From AP-15 sp963755435 (GTDB lineage: Bacteria; Pseudomonadota; Alphaproteobacteria; ATCC43930; CGMCC-115725): a stretch of 64,000 bases of DNA. This document shows positions 18,925 to 32,260 of this stretch, in pieces. Below the pieces are notes generated by a model. The model searched no databases. It saw nothing but the letters and a program-made list of their open reading frames with translations, and was not told the DNA's origin. Position numbers and translations under genes: made by a program. Numbering within the stretch: position 1 is the first letter of the stretch; every line of letters starts with the position of its first letter. The DNA lies in the NCBI GenBank assembly GCA_963755435.1, contig CAVWJX010000011.1, positions 1 to 64,000 of the forward strand. The letters are read 5' to 3'.

Positions 18925-19781
18925 GCAGCGTGCCCCTGCTGAGCGGTGCCGCGGATCGTCTGCGCGTCGGCCCGATCGAGCTCGAAGTGCTGCGCCGCGG
19001 CGGTCGCGGCGGCGGGCCGCCGATGCTCTTGGTGCACGGGATCAACACGATCAGCCCGCAAGCGCCGTTTCTCGACCGGCTGGCCGAGCATGGCGAGATC
19101 ATCGCGCCGTCGCATCCGGGGTTCGGCCAATCGCCGCGGCCCGCCGATTTCGACACGATCTATGACCTCGTCCATCTCTATCTTGCGGTGCTGGACGCGA
19201 TCCCGGGCGACCGGGTCACGATGATCGGGTTCTCGTTCGGCGGATGGATCGCCGCCGAGGTCGCGGCCTGCGCGCCCAGGAAGCTCGGCCGGCTGGTGCT
19301 GGTCGACCCGGTCGGGATCAAGCTCGGCGGCCGCGAGGAGCGCGACATCGCGCACTTTTTCAACACCTCGCCCGAGGAGCTCGAGCGGCGCGCCTGGCAC
19401 GACCCGCAACAGCGGCCCTCCGGCAATTACGGGCTCGGCTGGCCGAATGCGATCGGCGAGGCGATCAGCGACGCCGACATGGTCGCCCTGGCCCGCAACT
19501 GGGACGCGCTCTGCCTCTATGCCTGGCGCCCGCACATGTATAACCCGCAGCTGAAGCAGTGGCTGCATCGCATCGCCGTGCCGAGCCTGGTGCTGTGGGG
19601 AGCGAGCGACCGGATCGTCACCCCGGATTACGGGCGCGCCTATTGCGGTCTGATCCCCGGCGCGCGGTTCGAGGCAATCGCGGCCGCCGGGCACCATCCG
19701 GAGCTCGAGCAGCCGGACACCTTCGTTGACCGGGTGGCGGGCTTTCTCGACGAGCGCAACCACGGGGCGCAGATCAGATGA
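18921..19781 (+). CDS. alpha/beta hydrolase
   Basis: A 286-residue alpha/beta hydrolase with LLVHGINT oxyanion region, GFSFGGW nucleophile elbow, acid in WGASDRIVTPDYG and histidine in AAGHHPELEQP, so the triad is intact. The ATGA overlap with the monooxygenase and a second ATGA overlap with the following gene make a tight three-gene unit. A role in cleaving an ester, lactone or ring-fission product made by the monooxygenase fits the order but is inference. Confidence 0.85.
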   Translation: MSSVPLLSGAADRLRVGPIELEVLRRGGRGGGPPMLLVHGINTISPQAPFLDRLAEHGEIIAPSHPGFGQSPRPADFDTIYDLVHLYLAVLDAIPGDRVTMIGFSFGGWIAAEVAACAPRKLGRLVLVDPVGIKLGGREERDIAHFFNTSPEELERRAWHDPQQRPSGNYGLGWPNAIGEAISDADMVALARNWDALCLYAWRPHMYNPQLKQWLHRIAVPSLVLWGASDRIVTPDYGRAYCGLIPGARFEAIAAAGHHPELEQPDTFVDRVAGFLDERNHGAQIR

Positions 19782-20143
19782 TGTTCATTATTCGCAGCAG
19801 CGGCGACCAGCCGAACGACGCAGCGATCCGGATCAAAGCAGTGCGACGGACCCCGGCGATCGTCGCCGGTGCGGCCGGCAAGACCGATTATTTCTGCGTC
19901 GGCGAGCCGGAAGCGATCGCCGCGCTGCGCGCCGGGGGCGTGCCGGTCGTCGAGTTGCGCGACGGCTGGTACGAGGACGATGCCGGCGGCGGGATCGCGA
20001 TCTCGGGGCACGGCAAATACTGGGAATTGCGCGACACCCCGTTCACGGTCAAGGAAGCCGTCGGTCCGGCATCGGCGGAAGCCAGCTCCGACGCGGCGAG
20101 CAGCGACCTCGTCAACGTCCGCGGCGCAGTCTTCGGCGTCTGA
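19778..20143 (+). CDS. hypothetical protein coupled to the hydrolase
   Basis: A 121-residue protein I do not recognise. It has no signal peptide or membrane segment. The N-terminal half (RIKAVRRTPAIVAGAAGKTD, then VGEPEAIAALRAGGVPVVEL) looks like a small alpha/beta domain; the C-terminus is Ser/Ala-rich. Two ATG codons (19778, 19781) lie at the overlap with the hydrolase stop. The tight coupling suggests a subunit or accessory protein for the hydrolase or the monooxygenase. Confidence 0.6.
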   Translation: MMFIIRSSGDQPNDAAIRIKAVRRTPAIVAGAAGKTDYFCVGEPEAIAALRAGGVPVVELRDGWYEDDAGGGIAISGHGKYWELRDTPFTVKEAVGPASAEASSDAASSDLVNVRGAVFGV

Positions 20144-20177
20144 CACCCAATACCTCCGAGGCGAAGCGCGCAGGGTC

Positions 20178-20651
20178 TCAGAGCGGGATCACCAGGAGCG
20201 TGTCGATCTTCTGGCTGTCGAGGATCACCAGACGCTCGATAAAGCGGTAGGGCTCGGCCGACAGATCGATGCGGTCGAGATAGCGGCCGGCGGCGAACAG
20301 GCTCATTTCGCCGTCGTGCATGATCCTGACCGCGATGAAGTTCGAGCGCACCTCGGCCACACCGCCCTCGACCTGGCCTAGCCGGGTCGGGCCGATGATG
20401 TGGCGATAGCGGTGCGGCTCGAAGATGTTGGCGCGGCGCAGCGCCAGAATGCGGTCCTTGAGCATGCCCTTCGAGGCAGCGTAGACGACGCCGTGGCGGT
20501 GGCCGGCCTCGTGGCTTTGCCGGCTGGTGATCAGGTAATGGCATTTCTCGACAAAGAAATCCGGCCACTCCTCGAGCCGGCCGTCGTCGATGCATTCGGC
20601 ATAGGCGGCGATCAGCTCGTCGATGCCGCGCCGCACCGCGGTGTCATCCAT
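20178..20651 (-). CDS. aromatic-ring-hydroxylating dioxygenase beta subunit
   Basis: A 157-residue protein of the SnoaL-like fold used by small (beta) subunits of Rieske non-haem iron dioxygenases: IDDGRLEEWPDFFVEKCHYL, then RILALRRANIFEPHRYRHII and RYLDRIDLSAEPYRFIERLV are typical. The beta subunit is structural and helps shape the alpha3-beta3 hexamer. The start is ATG 20651. It lies downstream of the alpha subunit, but 167 bp away and separated by a palindromic element, unusual for subunits made in equal amounts. Confidence 0.85.
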   Translation of the reverse strand: MDDTAVRRGIDELIAAYAECIDDGRLEEWPDFFVEKCHYLITSRQSHEAGHRHGVVYAASKGMLKDRILALRRANIFEPHRYRHIIGPTRLGQVEGGVAEVRSNFIAVRIMHDGEMSLFAAGRYLDRIDLSAEPYRFIERLVILDSQKIDTLLVIPL

Positions 20652-20680
20652 GGCGCGAGCCCCACCTTGCCGCAACGACC

Positions 20681-20801
20681 GTCATTCCGGGATGGCCCGA
20701 AGGGACAGGCCCGGAACCTATGAACACCAGCTCGTCCCTTTGTTTTGCAGGCCCGTGCGCATGGGTTCCAGGCTCGCGACTTCGCCGCGCCCCGGAATGA
20801 C
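20681..20801. repeat. 121-bp extragenic palindrome between dioxygenase subunits
   Basis: Ends GTCATTCCGGG and CCCGGAATGAC are perfect inverted repeats, and inner arms (CCCGGAACC / GGGTTCC) also pair, so a long cruciform or RNA hairpin is possible. It resembles the dispersed extragenic palindromes common in alphaproteobacterial genomes. Its position in the alpha-beta intergenic space may alter the ratio or stability of the two messages. Confidence 0.75.
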
Positions 20802-20818
20802 GATGCCGAGCATTGCTC

Positions 20819-22063
20819 TCAGTCGCCGACCAGCGCGCGGTATTTCTTCCAGAAGCCGCGGATCGCCGCCTCGCTCGAACGGAACGGCTGGGTCTGGGCC
20901 TCGTAGCCGCCCATCATCACCACGCCCGCATCGTCGTCGTTGTAGCGCAGTGCCCGCTGCACGAAGCCGCCGACGCAGCCATCCTCCATCGAGATGTAGC
21001 CGGCAGCACCGACCAGGTTGCCCTGGCGCAGGCGGCGCTCGGTCATTGCTTCGTCGTCGCCGTCGAAGCCCAGATGGATCCATTCGAGCTCGGTCTTTTC
21101 GAGGCCGCGCGGCTGGATCGCCCGGACCGCGATCGAATTCCTGATCTGCTGCAGGATCATGCCGGGAAAGATCGTCAGGATCTGCACCGAGACGCCGTCG
21201 CCATACTCGTCGACCAACTCGACCACCGAGGGGTCCTCGAGGCGCATATCGGTGTCGGCGCGCAGCCCCTCGCGCTGATAGTCGGCGTCCTCGGCGGCGT
21301 AGTCCATCTTGGCCTGGCTGAAATGGTGGCCGCCGCTGTCGTCGATATGGATGCCGCCCGGCATGCTGAGGCGGTTGATCCGGAACGTCGTCAGAAAGGC
21401 GTGCAGGATGCTGGCGTGATAGGTGTCCTTGGTGTTCTCGGCATAGAGCTTCCAGTTGTTCGGCAATACCTGGGTGCTGCGGCCGAGGATGTGAGCCGGG
21501 CGGTTCAGGACGCGGCGGATGCCGCCGACCACCTGCGGCCCGAGATAGGTTTCGAGGTCGGGCGCCTCGCGGCTGAAGGTGCCGAATACCAGGCCGGCCA
21601 GCTCGGCGACCCGCAGCCGCGGCAGATCGTGCTCGTCCTTCCTGAATTCGGGCGGCATCCCGCCCTGCCGCTTGACCCCGCGCTCAAACGCGACCCCGGT
21701 CAGTTTGCCGCCGAGATCATAGGTCCAGCCGTGATAGATACACTTGATTTCCTTGGCGTTTCCCTGGCGCTCGATGCATAGGAGGTTGCCGCGATGGGCG
21801 CAGCGATTGGCGAAGGCGTTGATCGCGCCGTCATGGCCGCGGGTGACGACGACCGCGGTCTCGCCGATCGTCGTGGCGATATAGTCGCCGGCATTGGGGA
21901 TCTCGGCGGCGAGGCACAGATAGCTCCAGGCCGGCCCCTTGAAGATCCGCTCCTGCTCGAGCCGGTACTGCTCGGGATCGGTGTAGACCCGGAACGGCAC
22001 CTCGGAGAGCCCGTTCGACGGCCACGCCACCCCACGCATCATCTCGGCGCCATGCTCGGACAT
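20819..22063 (-). CDS. Rieske aromatic-ring-hydroxylating dioxygenase alpha subunit
   Basis: A 414-residue large subunit with the Rieske 2Fe-2S site CAHRG...CIYHGWTYDL (Cys-X-His, then Cys-X2-His) and the mononuclear iron site in NWKLYAENTKDTYHASILHAF (Asp...His...His). It belongs to the group of benzoate, toluate, salicylate or anthranilate-type dioxygenases. No reductase or ferredoxin is adjacent; the ferredoxin and reductase at 37.8-39.4 kb are a possible, unproven partner. Expressed leftwards together with the beta subunit. The start ATG 22063 follows GAGGGAGCGC. Confidence 0.9.
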   Translation of the reverse strand: MSEHGAEMMRGVAWPSNGLSEVPFRVYTDPEQYRLEQERIFKGPAWSYLCLAAEIPNAGDYIATTIGETAVVVTRGHDGAINAFANRCAHRGNLLCIERQGNAKEIKCIYHGWTYDLGGKLTGVAFERGVKRQGGMPPEFRKDEHDLPRLRVAELAGLVFGTFSREAPDLETYLGPQVVGGIRRVLNRPAHILGRSTQVLPNNWKLYAENTKDTYHASILHAFLTTFRINRLSMPGGIHIDDSGGHHFSQAKMDYAAEDADYQREGLRADTDMRLEDPSVVELVDEYGDGVSVQILTIFPGMILQQIRNSIAVRAIQPRGLEKTELEWIHLGFDGDDEAMTERRLRQGNLVGAAGYISMEDGCVGGFVQRALRYNDDDAGVVMMGGYEAQTQPFRSSEAAIRGFWKKYRALVGD

Positions 22064-22218
22064 CGTGCGCTCCCTCCTCGCTCAACTCGCTGAACCATAA
22101 CACCCGGAGCCGCCTCGGGTATAGCAAAGCCGAACCACAATCATTCCGAGGCCCGACCGCCGAACCCCGAAACCCAGAACCCCGACCCCGGAAAACGCGG
22201 CGCTTTGCAGCCCTATGG

Positions 22219-22247
22219 TTGCGAACTTCTCCAAATTGCCGTAGTAT
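22219..22247 (+). promoter_or_regulatory. putative sigma-70 promoter
   Basis: TTGCGA (22219-22224), 17-bp spacer, TAGTAT (22242-22247), 38 bp before the start of the secreted hypothetical protein. Confidence 0.45.
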
Positions 22248-22285
22248 TCTCTTCGTCGTGGCAAGTGGAATTGGGCGCACATTCG

Positions 22286-22816
22286 ATGAATAGGTTAATG
22301 TTGGCGCTGGCGAGCTTCTGCGCAGCCGGCCTGCTTCTGAGCAGCGCAAAGGCGGATCAGCTAAATAGCGGATATGGCGGGATGCTCGCCCCCGGCATCC
22401 AGCTCGTCGACCGCAATGGAAAAGTAGTCGGCAATCTTCTTGGCCCAGGCCAGGTCATACGCAAAATAAATGGGGCCTGGGTAGAGTTCACCGGCGTGGT
22501 GCGCGACGGGCTCATACCAACACAGCCAGATAACGTTTTTTACACAACGTCAAATTGCTCGGGAATCGTGTATCTCGATGCGCGGACCGTGCCGATGCCG
22601 GGATTCCTGATCGGCCCGGCCGGTTCGGAATATGTGGCCGGCAAGACCGCGACGATATATTACCCGGCGCCGCCCTACCGAACATTGCCGTTGAGTTCCA
22701 GGATCGTCCAGGCACCGACCACCAAATGCGAGAAAATATCGCCGCCATTGATGATTGATGTCGGCGTAGCAAAGACGACGTCCTTGACAGTGGCTCCGCC
22801 GCTGTCTGTCAGATAG
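22286..22816 (+). CDS. secreted hypothetical protein
   Basis: A 176-residue protein with an N-terminal signal peptide (MNRLMLALASFCAAGLLLSS, cleavage probably after AKA). The mature part has two cysteines (SNCSG, TKCEK) and beta-rich segments, and resembles no family I can name. Codon use and GC are visibly lower than in the flanking box and dioxygenase genes, suggesting acquisition. A good promoter is seen upstream. It converges on boxB with a 145-bp gap. Confidence 0.6.
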   Translation: MNRLMLALASFCAAGLLLSSAKADQLNSGYGGMLAPGIQLVDRNGKVVGNLLGPGQVIRKINGAWVEFTGVVRDGLIPTQPDNVFYTTSNCSGIVYLDARTVPMPGFLIGPAGSEYVAGKTATIYYPAPPYRTLPLSSRIVQAPTTKCEKISPPLMIDVGVAKTTSLTVAPPLSVR

Positions 22817-22961
22817 CGCCTAGATAGCGCCCGAGGCCGGATCGGCGGGGGCCGCGCCCGATCACGGTTCCCCAATGTTCCGCCGCGATGGCGCACACCG
22901 GCCGGCGTTGCCGACGGCACTGGCGCGGAGAGGGGTGTTCCGTCGTCCGGGGCTCTGCGCC

Positions 22962-24386
<1,425 letters not shown>

Positions 24387-24400
24387 GCGTCCCTCCGGGG

Positions 24401-26038
24401 CTACACCCGCTCGCGCTCGAAGCGGGCCTTGCCGCCACTGCCGTAGCGCTTCAGCGCGCCGTGCTCGCCCACCGCGTTCGGCCGCGAAAAGATCCAGTTC
24501 TGCCAAGCCGACAGCCGGCCGAAGATCTTGGTCGCGACGGTTTCGGGGCCGGCAAAGCGCAGGCTCGCCTCCATGCCGGTCAGCGCATCGGGCGACAGGC
24601 TCGCGCGCTCTTCGAGGGCGAGGCGGATCTCGTCATCCCAGTCGAGCGCGTCCGGGGCGAAAGTCACCAGGCCGCGGTCCTGCGCCGCCGTGGCGTCGAG
24701 CGGGGTTCCAGGCAATTTCCCGAACGCCCTGGCCGTCGCGTCGTCGTTGAAGCGGCTCGCCAGCCGGGTGCGGCCGCTGATCATTTCGAGACCGCCGAAA
24801 TTGAGGGCACCGAGCGCGATGCGCGGGCCGCCGGCGATGCCGTCCGCCAGCATGTAGCTGCGATCGGCGGCGAGCGCCAACTCAAACAGGCTGCCGGCAA
24901 AGCACGAGCCCTCGTCGATCACCGCGAACAGGCTGCGCGAGGATACTTCGAGCCGCTGAAACGTGCGCCGCAGCAGGCCGATCGTCTCGCGCACCAGCCA
25001 ATCGCCGCGCTGCGCCGCGATTGCCGCGTCGCCGGCCAGCACCGCCGCGATATCGCCGCGGGTTTTCAGCACCCAGGTGCCAATCTCAGGCTCATTGGCG
25101 CGCAGCAGCAGCACGGCGTCGTCGAGTTCGCGGGCCATCGCCAGCGGCCACCAGCGGGCACCCGCGGCGCTAATGCCGGCGAGGTCGGCCGGCACATCCT
25201 CGCAGCGCGGCCCGGTCACCGTCAAAGTCGCCACCCGCTCGGCGCGGGCAATTTCGACCTCGACCCATCGATAATGGTAGCCGCTGCGGTCGAGACGCCG
25301 TTCGAGCGGCGGCAACGCGACCCCCTCGGCCGCGGCCGGCCGGTCGCTTTGTGTGGCCAGCGCCCGGGCGCGCTCGGCGACCCGTGTGGTGAACCCGGCC
25401 CGCGGGGCGATCCAATCGACCAGCTTCCACGCCTGGGCGCGATCGGCGCGCACCCCCTCGGCCGTCGTGCAGAACAGATCGGCGAGATCGCGCCGCACCC
25501 GGCGCTTGTCGACCAGGCGGGTGAGCCCGCCGGTGCCGGGCAGCACCCCGAGCAGCGCCACCTCGGGCAGGCTCACCGTCGACGAGCGGTCGTCGACCAT
25601 GACGATCTCGTCGCAAGCGAGCGCCAGCTCGTAGCCGCCGCCGGCGCAAGCGCCGTTGACCGCGGCGACGAATTTGAGCCCGGAATTGGTGCTCGAATCC
25701 TCGATGCCGTTCCTGGTCTCGTTGGTGAATTTGCAGAAATTGACCTTTTGCGCGTGGCTCGCCCGGCCCAGCATGTAGATGTTGGCGCCCGAGCAGAACA
25801 CCCGCTCCTTGCCGCTCGCCAGCACCACGACGCGAACCGCGGGATGCTCGAAGCGAACCCGGTTCAGCGCGTCGTGCAATTCGATGTCGACGCCGAGATC
25901 ATAGGAATTGAGCTTGAGCCGATAGCCGGGATCGAGCCCGCCATCCTCGGCGACGTCGAGGGTCAGGGTCGCGATCTCGCCCTCGCAGGCGAGCCGCCAG
26001 TGCCGGTAGCGGCCGGGATCGGTGTCGAAAGTGATCAT
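24401..26038 (-). CDS. boxC: 2,3-epoxybenzoyl-CoA dihydrolase BoxC
   Basis: A 545-residue crotonase-superfamily enzyme that opens and cleaves the 2,3-epoxide of benzoyl-CoA in the aerobic box pathway. Visible family segments are VFCSGANIYMLGRASHAQKV, NETRNGIEDSS, AAVNGACAGGGYELALACDE and the C-terminal NWIFSRPNAVGEHGALKRYG. The second ATG (26038) is preferred because an AGGA ribosome site lies 7 bp upstream; an ATG at 26044 is also in frame. It is the first gene of the boxC-boxB operon and is divergent from the benzoate-CoA ligase with a 106-bp shared regulatory region. Confidence 0.95.
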   Translation of the reverse strand: MITFDTDPGRYRHWRLACEGEIATLTLDVAEDGGLDPGYRLKLNSYDLGVDIELHDALNRVRFEHPAVRVVVLASGKERVFCSGANIYMLGRASHAQKVNFCKFTNETRNGIEDSSTNSGLKFVAAVNGACAGGGYELALACDEIVMVDDRSSTVSLPEVALLGVLPGTGGLTRLVDKRRVRRDLADLFCTTAEGVRADRAQAWKLVDWIAPRAGFTTRVAERARALATQSDRPAAAEGVALPPLERRLDRSGYHYRWVEVEIARAERVATLTVTGPRCEDVPADLAGISAAGARWWPLAMARELDDAVLLLRANEPEIGTWVLKTRGDIAAVLAGDAAIAAQRGDWLVRETIGLLRRTFQRLEVSSRSLFAVIDEGSCFAGSLFELALAADRSYMLADGIAGGPRIALGALNFGGLEMISGRTRLASRFNDDATARAFGKLPGTPLDATAAQDRGLVTFAPDALDWDDEIRLALEERASLSPDALTGMEASLRFAGPETVATKIFGRLSAWQNWIFSRPNAVGEHGALKRYGSGGKARFERERV

Positions 26039-26144
26039 CGCCATCCTTTGACCGCGATCATAACCGCGGCGGCGGCGAAATGCTTTCCTTTCGGGCGGGC
26101 GATCGCCATCCTGCGGCCACGAAAAGAACCGGGGAGGATCGCGG

Positions 26145-27722
<1,578 letters not shown>

Positions 27723-27755
27723 TGCTTAGACACAAACATAGGAGTCAACCAACCC

Positions 27756-27853
27756 GTCATGGCCGGGCTTGACCCGGCCATCCACGAACGGCGGCACAAA
27801 CTTTACTGGTTTCCGTGGATGCCCGGCACAAGGCCGGGCATCCACGGAAACCA
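27756..27853. repeat. palindromic element between convergent genes
   Basis: Two hairpins. The first (27756-27786) has GGCCGGG/CCCGGCC arms within a GTCATGGCC...GGCCATCCACG context. The second (27807-27853) is a perfect 21-bp stem with a 5-base loop (ACAAG). It lies between the ends of the ligase and the export-protein genes, so it may act as a two-way terminator or REP element, though no T tract follows. A related copy is at 40.7 kb. Confidence 0.8.
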
Positions 27854-27860
27854 TCGCCGC

Positions 27861-29024
27861 TCAAGGAAGCGAGCGGCTGACGACGACGCCGCTGATTACT
27901 GGTCCGGTGACGGTGTTTATCAGAGTAAAGAATTTCTGCAGATCGCTGAGCTTGGCATTGGCGACGAATATTACGTCCTTGTCCTCGATCGGAAATCGCT
28001 CCGCGTAAAAGTAGCTTTGGGCTTCTCTCATATCGATGCGATAGACCACCGGAGAGCTGCCATCGGGGCCGCTGGCGATCGGCGGCGCGTCAAGCGCTCC
28101 GACCACCGAGGGCGGCTCGAAGCGGAACAGGAAGACGCCGCGCGGATCGGCGCGCAAATCCTGCAATCCGCCGGCTTTGGCCAGCGCCTCGGCCAAACTC
28201 ACTCGTTGGGCGCCAAATGGCACCTCGCTGTTGCTCCCGGTGGCACCGAACACCGAGAAGGTTTGCGGCACCTGGATCAGGGTCAGCAGGTCGCCCGGCC
28301 ACCCATAGATATTCTCGGCCGGGTCCGAGACCAGCCTCTCCATTGGAATTGTCGCGGTGACACCATGGCGAGAAAGGCGCACGAAGATGTTGTAGATCGG
28401 CCCCTTCGCACCTCCGGCAGCGGCAATCAGATCGAGCAGGCGATCGCCACCGACGGAGAGCGGCACGCGGGCGCCGCTTACGACCTCCCCTTGCACGGTC
28501 ACGGTATTGGCGACGTTCTTGGTGACGGTGACGATCGCTTGCGGCTCGATCGCCTTGTCGGCCAAGCGTTGCTGGATCTCCTGCTGGACTTGCAGCGGGG
28601 TGCGCCCGGCGGCCGGAACCCGGCCGGCAAACGGCACGCTGATCGCGCCGTCCGAGCCTACCTCTTGTTCGGGGATGACCACCGGGGTCGATCCGCCGCC
28701 GCCGCCGCCGGGCCCACTCGCGGGCGCGCTGAACAGCGCTCCGCCGGCCGCCTCCCAGATCGTCACCTTAACCGTGTCGCCGAGGCCGATGCGCGGCGAC
28801 GGTGGCTTGCCGTACCTGCGAAACATGGTGTGAAAGCTTTGCGCCGGCTGCGCCAGCAACGTCGCGACGACCCGGTTATTGATGTCGACAATGTCAAAGT
28901 GGCGTTGGCCGTTGGTCACCGCCTGATCGAAAACCTGGCTGACGGTCGGCCCGGCGGTCGGCAGCGCGGTGCACCCGGCGAGCGCGGCACCGCACAGGCC
29001 GGCAAGGATGACAGCAATTTTCAT
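27861..29024 (-). CDS. polysaccharide export (Wza-like) outer-membrane lipoprotein
   Basis: A 387-residue lipoprotein with a lipobox (LAGC, Cys18). The poly-export domain begins around residue 75 (PRIGLGDTVKVTIWE) and is followed by SLBB-type segments (VTVQGEVVSGARVPLSVGG, FSVFGATGSNSEVPF). Such proteins form the outer-membrane exit for capsule or exopolysaccharide. A Gly-rich insertion (PGGGGGGS, near residue 110) is unusual. No glycosyltransferase or Wzc-type partner is adjacent; it stands alone downstream of ribD on the same strand, 145 bp away. Confidence 0.85.
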   Translation of the reverse strand: MKIAVILAGLCGAALAGCTALPTAGPTVSQVFDQAVTNGQRHFDIVDINNRVVATLLAQPAQSFHTMFRRYGKPPSPRIGLGDTVKVTIWEAAGGALFSAPASGPGGGGGGSTPVVIPEQEVGSDGAISVPFAGRVPAAGRTPLQVQQEIQQRLADKAIEPQAIVTVTKNVANTVTVQGEVVSGARVPLSVGGDRLLDLIAAAGGAKGPIYNIFVRLSRHGVTATIPMERLVSDPAENIYGWPGDLLTLIQVPQTFSVFGATGSNSEVPFGAQRVSLAEALAKAGGLQDLRADPRGVFLFRFEPPSVVGALDAPPIASGPDGSSPVVYRIDMREAQSYFYAERFPIEDKDVIFVANAKLSDLQKFFTLINTVTGPVISGVVVSRSLP

Positions 29025-29169
29025 TGGCGCGGAACAGTTGTCGAAACCGGCGAGACATTCTATCAGGACGACGATCTAATCAAGCCTCGGTCCGCTCCAG
29101 CGAAGTCAAGTCCCGGCGGCGATTGCTCCTCGCCAGTCCGGTGTCTCGTCCTGGCCGGCAGTCGCGGCG

Positions 29170-30333
29170 TCAGCGACGCACTCGGCAGATCGTCAGCGTG
29201 TCGCCGCCAACCGCTTCGCTCGAGACCCGGACAAAGCCCGGCCCGTCGGAGGGCGCGTCGAGGCCGAGATCGGCGATTGCCGGGGCGCCGTCGGCGCCGA
29301 TCAACAGCGGCGCGTGGAACCAGGCGAGGCGGTCGACGAGACCGGCGCGCAACAGCGCGGCGGCAAGGCGGCCGCCGCCTTCGACCAGGAGCCGGGTGAT
29401 GCCGCACCGGCCAAGTGCGGCGAGCGCGGCGGCGAGGTCGATGCCGCCCGCCGGGTCGGGATCGACATCGATCAGGCTGGCGCCGGCGGCGAGAAACGCC
29501 TCGCGCCGGCCGGCATCGGCCGAGGCCAGGGTCAGAACCCAGCTCGGGGTGTCGCGGGCCCCGGCGATCACCCGCGCCGAGAGGGGGATGCGCAGCCGGC
29601 GGTCGAGCACGACCCGCACCGGCGAGCGATCGGCGAGCCCGGGCAGCCGGCAGGTCAGCAGCGGATCATCGGCCAGCACGGTCCCGGTGCCGACCATGAT
29701 CGCATCATGGCTGGCGCGCAGCGCCTGCCCGCGTTCGCGCGCCGGCGGACCGGTGATCCATCGGCTCGCGCCGGTGCGGCTGGCGATGCGTCCGTCGAGC
29801 GAGGTTGCGAGCTTGAGGGTGACGAGCGGCCGGCCGAGGCGCTGGCGGGTCAGAAAGCCGGCATTGATTTCGGCCGCCGCCTCGGCGCAGAGGCCGGTTT
29901 CGACGATCAGTCCGGCCGCCCGCAGCCGGGCGATCCCGCGGCCGGCAACGCGCGGGTCGGGGTCTTCAATGGCGACGACGACCCGCCGCACCCCGCTCTC
30001 GATCAGCGCGTCGGCGCAGGGCGGGGTCCGGCCCCAATGGCTGCACGGCTCGAGGCTGACGTAGACGGCAGCGCCGCGCGCCGCGGCGCCCGCCCGTCCC
30101 AACGCCTCGGTCTCGGCATGCGGCCGGCCGCCCGGCTGGGTCCAGCCGCGGCCGACGACCCGGCCGGCATTGACGATGACGCAGCCGACCGCCGGGTTCG
30201 GCCACACCCCTCCGAGCCCGCGGCGGGCCAGCGCCAGCGCCGCCCGCATCCGGCCAAGATCGATCCGCCGATCGCCGCCCGCACCCGCACCCGCATCCGC
30301 ATCCGGCCGCGATGCCGCAGCCTCATTCGCCAT
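29170..30333 (-). CDS. ribD: bifunctional riboflavin deaminase/reductase RibD
   Basis: A 387-residue protein that carries out the deaminase and reductase steps of riboflavin synthesis. The N-terminal deaminase has the zinc motif HAE in GGRPHAETEAL and PCSHWGRTPPC. The C-terminal reductase starts around residue 165 (RPLVTLKLATSLDGRIAS) and ends with LVEGGGRLAAALL and related segments. The ATG at 30333 (MANEAA) overlaps the nrdR 3' end by 11 bp. The following ribE/ribBA/ribH genes expected in this operon are missing; a polysaccharide-export gene follows instead. Confidence 0.95.
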   Translation of the reverse strand: MANEAAASRPDADAGAGAGGDRRIDLGRMRAALALARRGLGGVWPNPAVGCVIVNAGRVVGRGWTQPGGRPHAETEALGRAGAAARGAAVYVSLEPCSHWGRTPPCADALIESGVRRVVVAIEDPDPRVAGRGIARLRAAGLIVETGLCAEAAAEINAGFLTRQRLGRPLVTLKLATSLDGRIASRTGASRWITGPPARERGQALRASHDAIMVGTGTVLADDPLLTCRLPGLADRSPVRVVLDRRLRIPLSARVIAGARDTPSWVLTLASADAGRREAFLAAGASLIDVDPDPAGGIDLAAALAALGRCGITRLLVEGGGRLAAALLRAGLVDRLAWFHAPLLIGADGAPAIADLGLDAPSDGPGFVRVSSEAVGGDTLTICRVRR

Positions 30334-30781
30334 CAGCCGCGATCCGCCCGACAAAATCGCCGAAATCCTTGGCCTCGCGGAAGTTGCGGTAGACCGAGGC
30401 GAAGCGGATATAGGCGACCTGGTCGAGGCTCGCCAAGGCCTCCATGACCAGGCCGCCGATCATGTCGCTCGGGATTTCGGTCTCGCCCGAGCTTTCGAGC
30501 TGGCGCACCAGCGAATTGATGATGCGCTCGACCCGCTCGGGCTCGACCGGGCGCTTGCGCAGCGCGATGTAGATCGAGCGGGCCAGCTTGTCGCGCTCGA
30601 AGGGTTCGCGCTGGCCGGTTTTCTTGACCACCGTCAGGTCGCGCAACTGCACCCGCTCGAAGGTGGTGAACCGGGCCGCACAGTTCGGGCAGAAGCGCCG
30701 CCGCCGGATCGCGCCGCGGTCGTCGGTCGGGCGCGAATCCTTGACCTGGGTATCGTCGGTGCCGCAAAACGGACAGCGCAT
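30323..30781 (-). CDS. nrdR: transcriptional repressor NrdR
   Basis: A 152-residue repressor of ribonucleotide reductase genes. The zinc ribbon is MRCPFCGTDDTQVKDSR with CPNCAARFTTFE, followed by the ATP-cone domain (VVKKTGQREPFERDKLARSI). Length and motifs are standard. It sits between glyA and ribD, the usual alphaproteobacterial arrangement. Confidence 0.97.
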   Translation of the reverse strand: MRCPFCGTDDTQVKDSRPTDDRGAIRRRRFCPNCAARFTTFERVQLRDLTVVKKTGQREPFERDKLARSIYIALRKRPVEPERVERIINSLVRQLESSGETEIPSDMIGGLVMEALASLDQVAYIRFASVYRNFREAKDFGDFVGRIAADGE

Positions 30782-30817
30782 CTCGTCCTCCCGCTCCTGC
30801 TCGCCTCGGCCCTCGGC

Positions 30818-32155
<1,338 letters not shown>

Positions 32156-32260
32156 TATCGGGGGCTAATGCGCCGCTGGAAGGCGCCGCGTCAGGCCGAT
32201 TCTACCGCGGGTGCAGCCGTCGCCGTCCGGCGCCGGGCGGAGGGCACCCGAATTGCGGCA

